From Okapia johnstoni (lineage: Eukaryota; Chordata; Mammalia; Artiodactyla; Giraffidae), in contig CM044312.1 of the NCBI GenBank assembly GCA_024291935.2, positions 623,501 through 687,500 of the forward strand: 64,000 bases of DNA. Reading direction: 5' to 3'. This document shows, piece by piece, positions 33,441 to 44,090 of the stretch. Each line of letters begins with the position of its first letter. Within the stretch, counting starts at the first letter, position 1. Made by a program: the position numbers and the translations under genes. The notes beneath the pieces are model-generated. The model did not search any database. It saw nothing but the letters and a program-made list of their open reading frames with translations, and was not told where the DNA came from.

Positions 33441-34246
33441 CAGACCCAACCAAAGCAGGCAGAAACCTCAGACACCAGGGAGAAGCGGATGGAGCATCGT
33501 GGGAGCAGAACAGAGGGGCGCTGGCACGGAGGGTGACCGTTCTCAGCAGGTGTGCAGCTAGGTTCCAGAGGCCTTTTCCTCGGAAGGTCCTTCATGCAAG
33601 CCGAGACACATCTAAGTGAAACGCAGCAACCGTGGCCGTCTCAAGGGAGCCCGGCCGACTTGCTCAGGCCTGTGGCCGCCTGCCGGTCTGACCCGGTGGC
33701 CCAGTTGTCCTCCAAGACTCAGCACTTGTCCCTGAAAGCCACAGCATCCTGGGGGTGAGGGCTCAGCATCCCCCAGCAAGGTCCACTAGGACCACCTCCT
33801 CCACGAGTGAGGCTGGCGTGTGACGGGGAGGGGCACGGCTGGCTGAGAACATGCGGGACACGTGCCCCCCCCTCTGCTGGCCCCACCATCCCCTGCGTTT
33901 TGTCTCGGTGTTTTCTGGTCCTTAATCCAGCCAGGTCATCGGCCGGGAGTTGAAATCTTCTAAATCTATGTGAGATTCCAGGAAATTAGGAGTCTAACTA
34001 AGGGTGTTACACATTTCTGTGGGCATCTCAGGTTTGTTCCAGGCAAATGGAAAAACACCAGCTAATCAGGCACACATGCCTTCTTAATCCACAGTGGCTG
34101 CAGGGCGCAGTGTCAGGTCCCTGGGAGGCTTACGAGGGGGAGCTGTGGGGTCTGCCTACTAGGAGATCAGACTCTGCTGGACCAGAGAAGTATGTTGTGT
34201 CTGAGGGTCATGGGCATGAGGGAGTATTGTCGACGTGGGGATGACA
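33441..34246. other. Unique intron
   Basis: Nothing recognised. Confidence 0.5.
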
Positions 34247-34953
34247 GTGTGTGTGTGTGTGTACATGGGGGCTGTGTGAGAGTGTCTGTGTACATGTGGG
34301 CATTGTATGAGTGTGCGCATATGCATGTTTGCGTGTGTGTGTGTACATGTGGACTGTGAGCGTGAGCATGTGTGTGCATGTGGAGATTGTGAGCATATGT
34401 GCACATGTATAGTGTATATGTGTGTGTGTACATGGGGGCTGTGAGTGTGTGTATATTGTGTGTGTGCACATGTGGGCTGTGTGTATCATGATTGTGCATA
34501 TGTGTGGTGTGAGTGTGTACATGTGGGCTGTGTGAGAGCGTGCATATGTATGGGATGTATGTGTGAGTATACATGTGGGCTGTGTGAGAGCATGTGTGTG
34601 TATTGTGTGTGTGTATATGTGGTGTATGTGTGAGTGTGTACATGTGGGCTGTGTGAGAGCATGTGTGTGTATTGTGTGTGTGTTCATGTGGGCTGTGTGA
34701 GAGTGTGTGTGTATGTGGATCGTGAGTGTGTATGGATCATGAGTGTGTGTGCATATGTGTGGTGTGTGTGTGTGTGTACATGTGGGCTGTGTGAGTGTGT
34801 GCATGTGTGTGGATCATGAGTATGTGGATCATGAGTGTGTGCGCATTTGTGTGGTGTGTGTGTGTGAGTGCACATGTGGGCAGTGTGAGAGTGTGTGTAT
34901 GCATGTGGGGATCGTGTGTGTGTGCAGGTCTGTGCGCATACACGTGTGGTGTG
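34247..34953. repeat. TG-rich minisatellite, 0.7 kb
   Basis: Blocks of (TG)n alternate with TGTACATGTGGGCTGTGTGA, recurring about every 40-60 bases, which gives a higher-order repeat rather than a plain microsatellite. Open His/Thr and Cys/Val frames are artefacts. Confidence 0.93.
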
Positions 34954-36471
34954 GGGCCTGGGGCACATGCTGTTGCACAGACTCCGGGGAAGTGAGTCTG
35001 GAGAGCTGGCCCGGGGCAGGGCCGGCTCAGCGCTGAGAGGCCGTGACACTTGGACTGTGGATGCCTCTCGCTATGGGAGTGGAGCCCCAGGGGGTGCTGG
35101 TCAGAACAGCTGAACAGACAAGATGAACAAGCGGTGTTTTCACATCCTTCCAAAAATCCAGCAAAAACATTGCCAACGTTTTCCCTTTCCATTGTAGACA
35201 AGTGCTAGACAGACTCGCCACACGAGCCCTGGCCCCTCAGAACCACCGGCAGTGTGCTTGGTCGGCTAGGAAGCAGCCGTCTCGTCTCTGGGGCTCAGCG
35301 TCCCTCCTGGTCCTGGCTTTAGACCCACCTGCTGTCCGGTCCCCAGTCTTCTGCTCTGCTGAGAAAGGAGGCTGTGGGCATGGCCTCAGAATTCTGCTGA
35401 GCTCATCAAGCCTTGGGGTCTTCGGTCCTTGCCTGCTCCTGTGGTTGCTGTGGTCACTCTGCAGGGAGGTCTGGGGGACTTCCCGTTGGAAGGGCGCAGC
35501 CTTGGTCCCTTGGAGGCCCGCGTTCTGTGCTCTGCTATGCCTCCTCCCAGAACACGACCTGGACCCCAGAGCCCCTCTGGGCCGCACGCCCGTGGGTGCC
35601 GCCCTGTAGATGCGGGCTCGCCTCTGAAGAGACTGTGGGTCTGTCCAGCTCTTCCATCTGCACTGCCCCCGCCTCGCTGAGCCCCCCACCCCCCATGGAC
35701 AGCTCCCTTCGACCCCGCGGCTCCTGGTATGAAGTGGCCCCAGCTCAGGGCCTCCTGCGCCCCTGGAGGATGGCCGACTCCCCCCCAGATTCCACGCACG
35801 CCCTCGCGTCTGCCTGACGCTGCTCGCTCTGGCCTCGGAGCTCTGCCCTCTTGGCCCCGGGCCCCAGTGACCGCTCTGCTCCCCAACCTGCACGTCCCTG
35901 GCACCCCCGTGTGGCTGCCCGTTCTGTAGATGCCACCCCCAGGTCCTCTGCCTCCTGTGGGTGGAGGAGCTGATGCCCCTCTGCTGTCCTCGAGGCCCGT
36001 CCACCGTCACCCACATCACAGTTAGAGGTGGATGATTCTTGTGGGAGTGGTGCCCTGAGTCCAGAGGCCGCTGAGAGCAGAGCCTGTGTCGTGCATTTGC
36101 CCCGAGGGCCTGTCCCGTGGCTCTTCTGCCTGTTTGTCCAGTGGGGCATTAGGGCAGGGCTGTGTCCCAGGGTCAGGACACAGGGCAGTGTGAATGGGGA
36201 CGAGTCCACGGTGAGAGCAGGACGGGGCCTCACAGACTCGCCGTGGACACGGGCTAGACGTGCTCGGTGTGCTGAGCAGAGAGCAGCCCGCCCGCCCGTG
36301 GAGGTGGACGAGAGAGTGCTGAAGCTGTTTGTTGAGGGATGAGCGGGGTGGGAGGGTCAGGTGTCTGGGATGGAAGTGTTTCACCTTCTGTTTCTGGGAT
36401 GAGTGTAGAGGTTGGAAAAGCAGCTTCCTTGTTCTATTGCTGAGTTTGGCAGATAAAAAAATATAGGAGGC
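34954..36471. other. Unique GC-rich intron
   Basis: Several overlapping open frames up to 260 codons, none with a recognisable domain. No transposon seen. Confidence 0.5.
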
Positions 36472-36530
36472 TGTGTGTGTGTGTATATATACACACATAC
36501 ATTCACGTAGACACACATGCACACATACAT
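36472..36530. repeat. Short (TG)(TA)(CA) repeat
   Basis: TGTGTGTGTATATATACACA is self-complementary, then AC-rich up to the BovB 3' end. Confidence 0.85.
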
Positions 36531-37320
36531 TGTTCAGTCACCAAGTCAAGTCTGACTCTGTGACCCCATGGACTGCAGCACACCAGGCCTCCCTGTCCAT
36601 CACAAACTCTGGAGCTTACTCAGACTCATGTTGGTGATGCCATCCAAACATCTCATCCTCTGTCGTCCCCTTCTCCTCCTGCCCTCAATCTTTCCCAGCA
36701 TCAGGGTCTTTTCCAATGAGTCAGCTCTTCGCATCAGGTGGCCAAAGTATTGGAGTTTCAGCTTCAGCATCAGTCCTTCCAATGAACACCTAGGACTGAT
36801 CTCCTTTAGGATGGACTAGTTGGATCTCCTTGCAGTCCAAGGGACTCTCAAGAGTCTTCTCCAACACCACAGTTCAAAAGCATCAATTCTTTGGTGCTCA
36901 GCTTTCTTCACCATCCAACTCTCACATCCATACATGACCACTGGCAAAACCATAGCCTTGACTAGACAGACCTTTGTTGGCAAAATAATGTCTCTGCTTT
37001 TTAATATGCTGTCTAGGTTGGTCATAACTTTTCTTCCAAGGAGCAAGCATCTTTTAATTTCATGGCAGCAGTCATCACCTGCAGTGATTTTGGAGCCCCC
37101 CCAAAATAAAGTCTTTCACTGTTTCCATTGTTTCCCCATCTATTTGCCATGAAGTGATGGGACCAGATGCCATGATCTGCATTTTCTGAACGTTGAGCTT
37201 TAAGCCAGCTTTTTCCCTCTCCTCTTTCACCTTCATCAAGAGGCTCTTTAGTTCCTCTTCACTTTCTGCCATGAGGGTGGTGTCATCTGCATATCTGAGG
37301 GTATTGATATTACTGATATT
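36531..37320 (-). mobile_element. BovB LINE, antisense
   Basis: From TTGTTCAGTCACCAAGTC (3' end) to TCTGCATATCTGAGGGTATT. About 0.8 kb covering the RT end and C-terminal region. The frame is broken at 37097-37110 and elsewhere. Confidence 0.95.
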
Positions 37321-37329
37321 GATAACGAT

Positions 37330-37540
37330 ACACATTATACACATACTCATAAAATACACACACACAGTAGACATGTATATACACACATACATACATGTAG
37401 GTAGATATACACACATACACAATACATGTACACATATACACAAATTCAGATACATACACCTACACACATATGCATGTACACATATACGCATAAACACACA
37501 TGTAGCCATACATGTACACACATGCACATACACGTATACC
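37330..37540. repeat. (ACAT/ATAC)n interrupted repeat
   Basis: AC and AT steps (ACACATACATACATGTAGG) directly beyond the 5'-truncated end of the BovB. Confidence 0.9.
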
Positions 37541-37549
37541 TTTAAATCT

Positions 37550-38465
37550 GGTGATAAAGGTGGATTATGTTGTTGAAACATGCGTTGGGTGAGACAACAG
37601 TGGCGTAGCACTGTGTGCCTAGTAGAATAGCCCAGAGCCAGACGCTGGCGACACGGAATGGGGTGAGAATACGGAGTGCCAGGAGTGCTCGTGGCTGCTG
37701 GCGGGGATGCAGAATGGGCTCAGCCGCTTTGGGCGAAGGTGTGGTGATTGGCTGCGAAACCAAACATGCTCTTACCATGTGATCGGCAGTTGTGCTCCTT
37801 GGCATTTACCCAAAGGGACTGAAGGCGTGTCCACACCAAAACCTGCACATGGATGCTTCAGGCAGCTTTATTCACTACCACCCAAACTTGGAAACAACCA
37901 AGGGGTCCTTTGGTAGGTGAATGAGGGAGTAAGCGGTGGTCCAACCAGATAATGGAATATTATTCAGTGCTAATGAGAAATGAGCTGTCGGTCCTTGAGA
38001 AGACGTGGAGGAAACACAGATGAATATTACTGAGTGAGAGAAGCCAGCCTGAAAAGACCAAGCACTGTGTGATTCCAATCATATGACATTCTGGAAAAGG
38101 CAAACTTACGGAGACAGTGAAAAATCACTGGTTGCCGGGGCGAGGGAGGCGCAGGAGTGAATAGTGGGGCATGTGGGGCAGCGAGGCCTCTCTGTGCGGA
38201 GCTGTGTGGTCACACTCCAGTCCACCTTCGTTCAAGCCTGTGGCCGGGGCAGTGCCGAGACGGAGCGCTCACATGCCCCATGGGCTCCCTACGCAGTGAC
38301 GTGTCATGGGGGTTCACTGGTCGAAGCTAAGGTTCCCTTTGATAGGGAGGCTGATAGTGGGGGAGGCTGTGCCTACACGGGGGCAGGAGGTTGGTGGGAA
38401 AGCTGTGTACCCTCCTACTAATTTTGCTGTGAACCCAGCACTGCTCTGAAAAATAAAGTTCATTA
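37550..38465 (+). mobile_element. L1 ORF2 end and 3' UTR, sense
   Basis: TTATTCACTACCACCCAAAC, AATGGAATATTATTCAGTGC and CTGGTTGCCGGGG are characteristic of the old L1 3' region. It ends near AAAAATAAAGTTCATTAATT. Confidence 0.8.
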
Positions 38466-40159
38466 ATTAAAACCATCCGCTGGGGACAGTGTCTCTACCT
38501 CATCAGCATGGGTATAGTCTAGGGGCAAAGAGAATCTACAGTTAGCTTTCAAGCAACTCAGTTTGTAGCTAAACCTAATTCTAAAAGCACAAACAGTATT
38601 ACATATTATGTTATATATATTCTAAATATAAATTTAAAAGAAAGGTGTCAAGAAAATCTAATTCATGTTTTTCTTAGAATATGTTTACAACACGGTCCGC
38701 CACAAACCAAATTTAAAGAATGATTCTATCATACTGCAGACCGGAAGTGACTTACAAGGGGTGTTCCAAAGCACAGAGGAAATGTCTTTGCACGTTTTCC
38801 TCTGCCAGCCTGAGTGGTGGGGTGTTTCCCACGGGTCTCAGGCAGGTCCTGGAAGCCTGGCGAGCCTGAGGGCTTAGCTGCTGGCGGCTGACCTGCTGAC
38901 CCCTCCCCGCGCTGCAGGCCGACACTCGGCTTTCTCGCCTGAAAGGTGCGGGACCGAGGCATCCTGGTGCTCCTTCCAGTCCCTGCTCTCAGGGTATTTG
39001 GGTTCAGAGAGTGAAATGGAAGTTCCGTGTGTCCTGAGGAGCTCTCACGTTTCTCCTCCCGACGCCACCCCCAGGCACTGAGTGGAGCTCTGCGGAAACA
39101 AGCAGAGAACATGGACACGGACCGTCTGAGTTCCGGCCACGCAGACTGTCCGTCCCGTGGGGTGACCATGGGGGCGAGGCCCTCCCTCAGGGACAGCAGG
39201 GCCCCCAGTCACTGGTGGCAGGCGGGTTGGTGTTAGCAGTGCTCAGAGGAGGGGCAGTGCCCCCGGTCCGAGAGGAAGGCAGAAGGTTGAGCTCCGTGGC
39301 CAGTCGGGCAGCTGGGCAGGTTGCCTCCTGGATTCTCCGGGCTTCACAGAGGCCCCAGAAATCCAGGAGACGCTTGCGATACTTCAGATGGCTTTCTGCT
39401 GCTCCTGTGGGGCATCTCGGCGTAAGCACACGTAGCACCGACCAGCGATGACCCACCAGCCTGGCCCGGCAATGTGTTCCTGATAATTAAACAGGCTGCG
39501 TGTGAAAGGCCTTCCTCTGCGGCGTTCCTGCAATGAGACTGTGTGAACAACGGAGGTGCCTTCGCCTGCGGCCGGCGCAGATGCACCCTGTGTGAGGCCC
39601 TGGGCCCTGAGTTAGCCTTTTGTACCCAAGGCAGTGATTTGAATGTTTGAACCCCCACAGGAAGCTTGTCTCCAAGTGAACAATTCCCGAATAAGGGCTA
39701 ATTAGGGCCTAAATTAATTAGAAGATGTGGTTTGAAAAGATATTGCTGGAGCAGAGTCTGTCATTTCAGACAAATGGGACAGAGCGGGGTAAATGGGGCC
39801 CCACTAATATCTCGGTCTTCCTGGAGCCCCCCTTCCCCTCCGCGTTCTCAGGAGGCCCCCGGAAGCAGCCCCACTGGCCTGGTGCCCCCATCGCCAGCAC
39901 CTCCTGCAAACCAGCACTTATGCCCTGGTGGCCCCGTTTCTCCCCTGGAAACCAGCCCTGAGTGCTGTCGACTTTTTGGTCACTGGACGGTCAGAAGCAA
40001 AGCTTCACATCACAAGTGTGACGGTCTCAGGCTGAAAAGGACAGAAAGGCAGGGGGGCAGGGGAAGGAGGGAGAGCTGGAAGGCAGCCTGGAAGCCACGC
40101 TGCACTGGACTCACCTGTGCGTTTGTGGTTTTCATAATGAGCTGCTTTTTGTTTAAAAC
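38466..40159. other. Unique intron upstream of the exon
   Basis: AT-rich at 38560-38720, GC-rich after. An acceptor/donor-like pair frames only 28 bases at 38918-38945, which I do not accept as an exon. A homeodomain-site cluster lies at 39640-39770. Confidence 0.5.
39640..39770. promoter_or_regulatory. TAATTA-cluster, conserved-noncoding candidate
   Basis: GGGCTAATTAGGGCCTAAAT followed by TAATTAG gives two homeodomain-type sites within 25 bases (39697-39721), about 0.8 kb before the exon. No repeat recognised. Confidence 0.4.
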
Positions 40160-40174
40160 CATTCCTTTCCATTA

Positions 40175-40392
40175 GGCTTCCCTGGTGGCTCAGATGGTAA
40201 AGAATCCGCCTGCAATGCAGGAGACCCAGGTTTGATCCCTGGGTCAGGAAGATCCCCTGGAGAAGGGAATGGCAACTCACTCCAGTATCCTTGCCTGGAG
40301 AATCCCGTGGACAGAGGAGCCTGGCGGGCAACAAACACCCCATGGGGTCACAAAGAGTCGGACACGACTGAGCTGCTAACACACAACACACT
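40175..40392 (+). mobile_element. Bov-tA SINE just upstream of the exon
   Basis: GGCTTCCCTGGTGGCTCAGA head, Bov-A body and GACACGACTGAGCTGC end. It is flanked by an approximate target duplication CATTCCTTTCC (40160) / CATTCTTTCC (40393). The copy ends 131 bases before the exon. Confidence 0.95.
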
Positions 40393-40461
40393 CATTCTTT
40401 CCCAGGGGCTCCTGATCCTGGTAGCTGCTCGGAGCTGTGCCTCGGGCTTGGCCAGGGCTGT

Positions 40462-40523
40462 CCACCCGTCTGTCTGTCTGTCTCCCACCTCACGGTCTCT
40501 CTTCTCTGCCTCCCTTCTCGCAG
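40462..40523 (+). promoter_or_regulatory. PTPRN2: 3' splice site with long polypyrimidine tract
   Basis: A CT-rich run (a TCTG tetramer repeat, then CTCTCTTCTCTGCCTCCCTT) ends in CTCGCAG at 40523, directly before the exon. It is a strong acceptor by eye. A Bov-tA SINE ends about 130 bases upstream, so the branch point must lie between the SINE and the tract. Confidence 0.88.
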
Positions 40524-40637
40524 ACGGAGTGTTCGGACGGTGTCAGCAGTTTCCGGTGATGGACGTGTTCCGCTATGAAGTGTCGCCAGTGGTCCTGCAG
40601 CACCTGGCGGCCACCCTACAGAAGCTCTCCCGCACAG
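40524..40637 (+). CDS. PTPRN2: PTPRN2 coding exon (probably exon 3), RESP18-homology region
   Basis: An internal exon of 114 bases (38 codons). It starts in phase 1: the first codon, Asp, takes its G from the previous exon. It ends in phase 1 on the first base of a Gly codon. The translation contains GVFGRC, RYEVSPV and LQKLS, which I recognise from the N-terminal lumenal RESP18-homology segment of human PTPRN2 (phogrin, IA-2 beta). That protein spans the membrane of dense-core secretory vesicles in neuroendocrine cells; its lumenal domain is linked to granule sorting, and its phosphatase-like domain has little protein-tyrosine activity. By recall roughly 28 of 39 residues agree with human. 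The paralogue PTPRN differs clearly here (it lacks RYEVSPV), so PTPRN2 is preferred. Substitutions lie between GVFGRC and RYEVSPV and in the following helix. The reading frame is intact. Flanking introns are long, as expected for this giant gene. The exon number is from memory of the human gene. Confidence 0.93.
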
Positions 40638-40643
40638 GTGGGC
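40638..40643 (+). promoter_or_regulatory. PTPRN2: 5' splice site (CAG|GTGGGC)
   Basis: The exon ends CGCACAG and is followed by GTGGGC, a standard though not perfect donor (G rather than A at +3). Reading on past it gives no PTPRN2-like residues, which fixes the exon end. Confidence 0.85.
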
Positions 40644-41229
40644 GGGCTCGGCCCATCTGCGTCCTCCTGGGTGCTGAGGCGTTAGAAAAAGAGCGGGTCA
40701 GCCAGCCAGTGGCGGGCAGGGAGCAGGCGGCCTGGGCCCCTCCTGGGCTGGAGGCTGTCCCGGCAGCAGTGGCCGGAGCTGCGGGTCAGTGAGGGTGGAG
40801 GGCTGGCCACGTGCACCAGAAGATGACCACACTGCTGAAACCCCAGTCCTGGTGTCCCAGCCCAGCCTCCTGGCTCCTCGGGGCCAGTGGTCAGGCTCGC
40901 GTGGTCTTGGCTGAGGCCCAGGATCAGGCCGAGAGCAGCTCCTACCGAGCAGAGGAGTCTTCTCCAGAAGGTGTCATGCGTTCCTGCCCAGACACCAAGG
41001 GTCTGCACTGCAGGTTCACCTGCCGCAGCCGCCCAGGTGCCACGGCGTCCTGTCTGCTGCCAACCCTCTGGCACAGGCTCCTTACCTGCGGATGTGGGCC
41101 CAGGGGTATGGACCACGCACGTGTGCCTGTGTGGACCTGTGGACATGGGCCTGTGTCCTCCTGCAGCCCCGTGTCCTCAGGGTCCCCATGTCCCCTGCAT
41201 GAGTCTCAAGGGAGGAAAGGTGAGAGCTG
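40644..41229. other. Unique GC-rich intron
   Basis: The frame stays open past the donor for about 50 codons, so retention would not stop at once, but no conserved residues follow. Confidence 0.5.
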
Positions 41230-41299
41230 CTGAGCCCCAGAGGATGCCGGGGGCTGGAGTGCTGGCAGGAGACACTGTCACTGGCCTGGCATGGGGAGA
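41230..41299 (+). repeat. Left copy of a ~70-bp direct repeat flanking BovB
   Basis: CTGAGCCCCAGAGGATGCCG through CTGGCATGGGGAGA. It matches 41445-41512 at about 85-90% by eye. Confidence 0.85.
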
Positions 41300-41450
41300 T
41301 GAGATGGTTGGATGGCATCACCGACTTGATGGCCATGAGTCTGAGTAAACTCCAGGAGTTGGTGATGGACAGGGAGGACTGGCGTGCTGCAGTCCATGGG
41401 GTTGCAAAGAGTTGGACATGACTGAGCGACTGAACTGAGCTGAGCTGAGC
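41297..41450 (+). mobile_element. BovB 3' tip, sense
   Basis: GAGATGAGATGGTTGGATGG through the tail CTGAACTGAGCTGAGCTGAG. Only the last ~150 bases of BovB are present. Confidence 0.93.
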
Positions 41451-41512
41451 CTCAGAGGATGCCGGGTGCTGGAGTGCTGGCAGGAGGTAGTCGCTGGCCT
41501 GGCGTGGGGAGA
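41445..41512 (+). repeat. Right copy of the ~70-bp direct repeat
   Basis: CTGAGCCTCAGAGGATGCCG through CTGGCGTGGGGAGA, the partner of 41230-41299. Confidence 0.85.
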
Positions 41513-42056
41513 GCGGGTAGCAGGCAGCAGCAGCTGGGCCCCAAGTGGGTCCTCTCCTAGAGCTCCAGCTGCTGACCTCCAGGGCCCGCCGTCTCCAGAT
41601 GGCATGTGTGTTGGGGGGTCATCAGCCCTCCTTGGTGGCAGCACCAGCCCCTGCCAACCCACTCTGGAATGGCTGCTGCCTTTGGTCTGTGAGTTTGTCC
41701 GTGGAAGTTGTGGGTGGTGTTGAGTGGGGCAGTTTGGGTGCCCTTCCACCTCGACGGCTGTCACCCCACAGGTCAGGGAATAGGGGGCGTCCTCGCAGCT
41801 ACTGAGTGCGTGCATTCCAGACCGGGAGCAAGCCCAGGACGGCTCTGATCACTGCTCCGTAAGCCCCGGGGTGTCTGGTGGATGCTGTGAAGTTCGGGGT
41901 GCTCTGGTGCTAGTGTCAGCTGAGGGCCGGTGTCCAGTGGTCACCGGAGAGTCTGCTGATGTCCTTTCCTAGTCAGAGGACTCAGGTCCTTCAGGGGGCC
42001 CTGGGGGCAGATGGAAGGATGAGCATTGGCTTGTGTAGCAGGGCCTTTCCTCTAGG
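41513..42056. other. Unique GC-rich intron
   Basis: Nothing recognised. Confidence 0.5.
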
Positions 42057-42297
42057 GCCCCCATCACCCACGCTGCCCCGCCATTCCAGGGTCCCCACCC
42101 CCCACACTGCCATTCCAGGGCCCCCACCCCCCCAACCCCACCATTCCAGGGCCCCTATCCCCCACCTCTCCTGAGCCCCCACCCCCGGCCCCCCATTCCA
42201 GGGCCCCCATCCCCCACCCATCACTCCAGGGCCCCCACCCCGCCATTCCAGGGCCCTCACCCCGCCATTCCAGGGCCCCCACCCTGCCATTCCCGGG
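42057..42297 (+). repeat. ~20-bp minisatellite (CCATTCCAGGGCCCCCACCC)
   Basis: About ten imperfect units, with C-run length varying between them. Confidence 0.93.
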
Positions 42298-43185
42298 CTC
42301 TGATCTGTGAGGTAGAATCCCTCAGTCTGGAAAGTGGAGGAGGGGCCGTGACTGTTCTGCTTGACTCAGTGGACGCAGAGCTTTCCTGCCAGGCAGGCAG
42401 GCCGTGGACGCTGGTGGAAGGCCGTCCTGTTCACTCTGGGAAAGCTGCAGCGGCTACGAAGCCCCAGGTCTCCGCGGTCCCTCTCTTGTGGTCAGCGCTC
42501 CGTGGCGGCCACATGCCCTTCTCCTCAGTGCTGAGACCTATTCTCGTGACCCCGGGCCCTCCGGGGTCGTTGCCAGGTCTACCGTGCCGACCTCTGTAAG
42601 CCTCTGTCACGTGATGAGGCGGCTGCGGCGTGTCCGCCTCACTTCACGGAGGCCCCGCATCCCTGTCTGTGGACCAGCAGGGGAGAGTGTTGGGGCCGCC
42701 GGCTGAGACCCGTGTTCTGGGCCCGTGTCGGTAGGCCCAGCCTGGTCCAGTTCTACCTGTACCCCCCGTCTCACACCCGTGGCTCCGTGCCCACAGGTGT
42801 TTCTGCTGCTGCAGATCTGCCCTCACGCGGTTCTTCCATGTGCTGTGCCCTCTCACGGCCAGGCCTCACTGTCCGGGCCCGCCGCGATCGTCCAGATGCG
42901 GGCGAGACGCTGTGTCCTGGGAGGGTCTGCAGGGCTGCAGGACCACTGCCTGGGGGTCCCAGTTCCTCAGGAGAGGACGGGTGCACTTCTCTGCAGAGCA
43001 GACTGGAGGGCTCCGTGTCTCAGCTGTGTCAGGATGTGTCCACGCCCGCGTCCAGCACCCTTCCCGAGCACTAACCGGGGGCCCAGTGTGCATCGCAGTC
43101 CGATCGCGGGCTCAGACTCTGCGCTCCTTCCAGAGGGAATTTGAGACAGATGGAGGGTGCTTCCTGGAGGAGGCAAAACAGACAA
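42298..43185. other. Unique GC-rich intron
   Basis: Nothing recognised. Confidence 0.5.
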
Positions 43186-44090
43186 GGAAGTACATTTTTA
43201 AATGCGTCGATGTCCTTGTTGAGAGCAGTTTTAGATTTACAGAAAGGTCGGGCAGAACGAGGAGAGCTTGCATACCTGCCCCCCCGAAAGGTTCTCTGAC
43301 TTTGGGGTGGCACCTGGATTGGCACTGAGCATCGGTATTGCTGCGTTGTGATCAGCGAACACCCATAGCTTACTTTAGGGTTAACTTTGTCCTGCAAGTT
43401 CTGTGGTTTGACAGACGCATGAAGTCACGCAGCGCAGTTATGGATCCGGGTGGAGAAAGCTCGCTGCCGTAAGAGGACCTGGCCACCCGGTCACCCCGCC
43501 CCCCCCCCCCCCCCCCGCCACCTGGTCACCCCACCCCCCGGTCACCTGGTCACCCCCCCCCCCCCCCCTCCCCCCGGCCACCCGGTCACCCCGCCCCCCC
43601 CCCCCCCGCCCCCTGGTCACCCCCGCCCCCCGGTCACCTGGTCACCCCGCCCCCCCCTGCCCCCTGGTCCGCCCCCCCCCCCCCCCCCCCCCCCGCCCCC
43701 CCCCCCCCCCCGTCCTGGCAGCCACTCCTCTTCCCACTGCTGTTTCCAGACGTCACATAGCTGGGATCAAGCGGTGTGTAACCTTTTCAGACTGGCTTCT
43801 TTCACCTAGGCCTATGCTTTGAAGTTCCTTCCATGACTTTTCATGGTTTGATAGCTCACTTATTTTTAGCACTGAATGACATTCAGTTGTCTGAATGGAC
43901 CAGTTCTTCAGCTGACCCCCTGAAAGGCATCTTGATTGCTCCCAAGCACTGGCAATGGTGAATAGAGCCGCTATAGACGTCCGTGCGCAGGGTTTTGTGT
44001 GGACAGGAGTTTTCAGCTCCTTTGGGTAAATACTGGATCTTATGGTAAGAGCACCTTTAGTTTTCCGATTGACTTCCTGTCTTCAAGCAG
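43186..44090 (-). mobile_element. L1 3' region, antisense, split by a C-rich array
   Basis: GAGCAGTTTTAGATTTACAG (43219) and the segment CTTTTCATGGTTTGATAGCT to TTTTGTGTGGACAGGAGTTT (43837-44012) are the reverse complement of the L1 3' UTR and ORF2 end. The two halves are collinear, with the C-rich array between them where L1 itself is C-rich. Confidence 0.8.
43481..43711 (+). repeat. C-rich minisatellite (CACCTGGTCACCCC-type) with long C runs
   Basis: Units of GGTCACCTGGTCACCCC separated by C runs up to about 20. Exact run lengths are unreliable in such sequence. Confidence 0.92.

Larger units (their letters stand above)
1..40523 (+). other. PTPRN2: PTPRN2 intron upstream of the exon (partial)
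   Basis: No other PTPRN2-like exon could be found in these 40.5 kb. In particular I saw nothing like the short Cys-rich segment encoded just before GVFGRC in the human protein. The interval is a mosaic of GC-rich unique sequence, AT-rich islands and transposon insertions, listed separately. Assigning all of it to one intron is an inference from the single exon and from the known size of PTPRN2 introns. Confidence 0.75.

Noticed and set aside
34208..34804. 198-codon His/Thr-rich frame
   Set aside because: Reverse translation of the TG minisatellite.
35237..36019. 260-codon frame on the minus strand
   Set aside because: Compositional; overlaps other equally long frames on the opposite strand.
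38918..38945. 28-base micro-exon framed by a good acceptor (CTCCCCGCGCTGCAG) and donor (AAAG|GTGCGG)
   Set aside because: It would break the frame into the PTPRN2 exon and encodes nothing recognisable; such pairs occur by chance in 64 kb.
40638..40792. Extension of the coding exon past the donor
   Set aside because: The frame is open but residues stop resembling PTPRN2 exactly at the GT donor.
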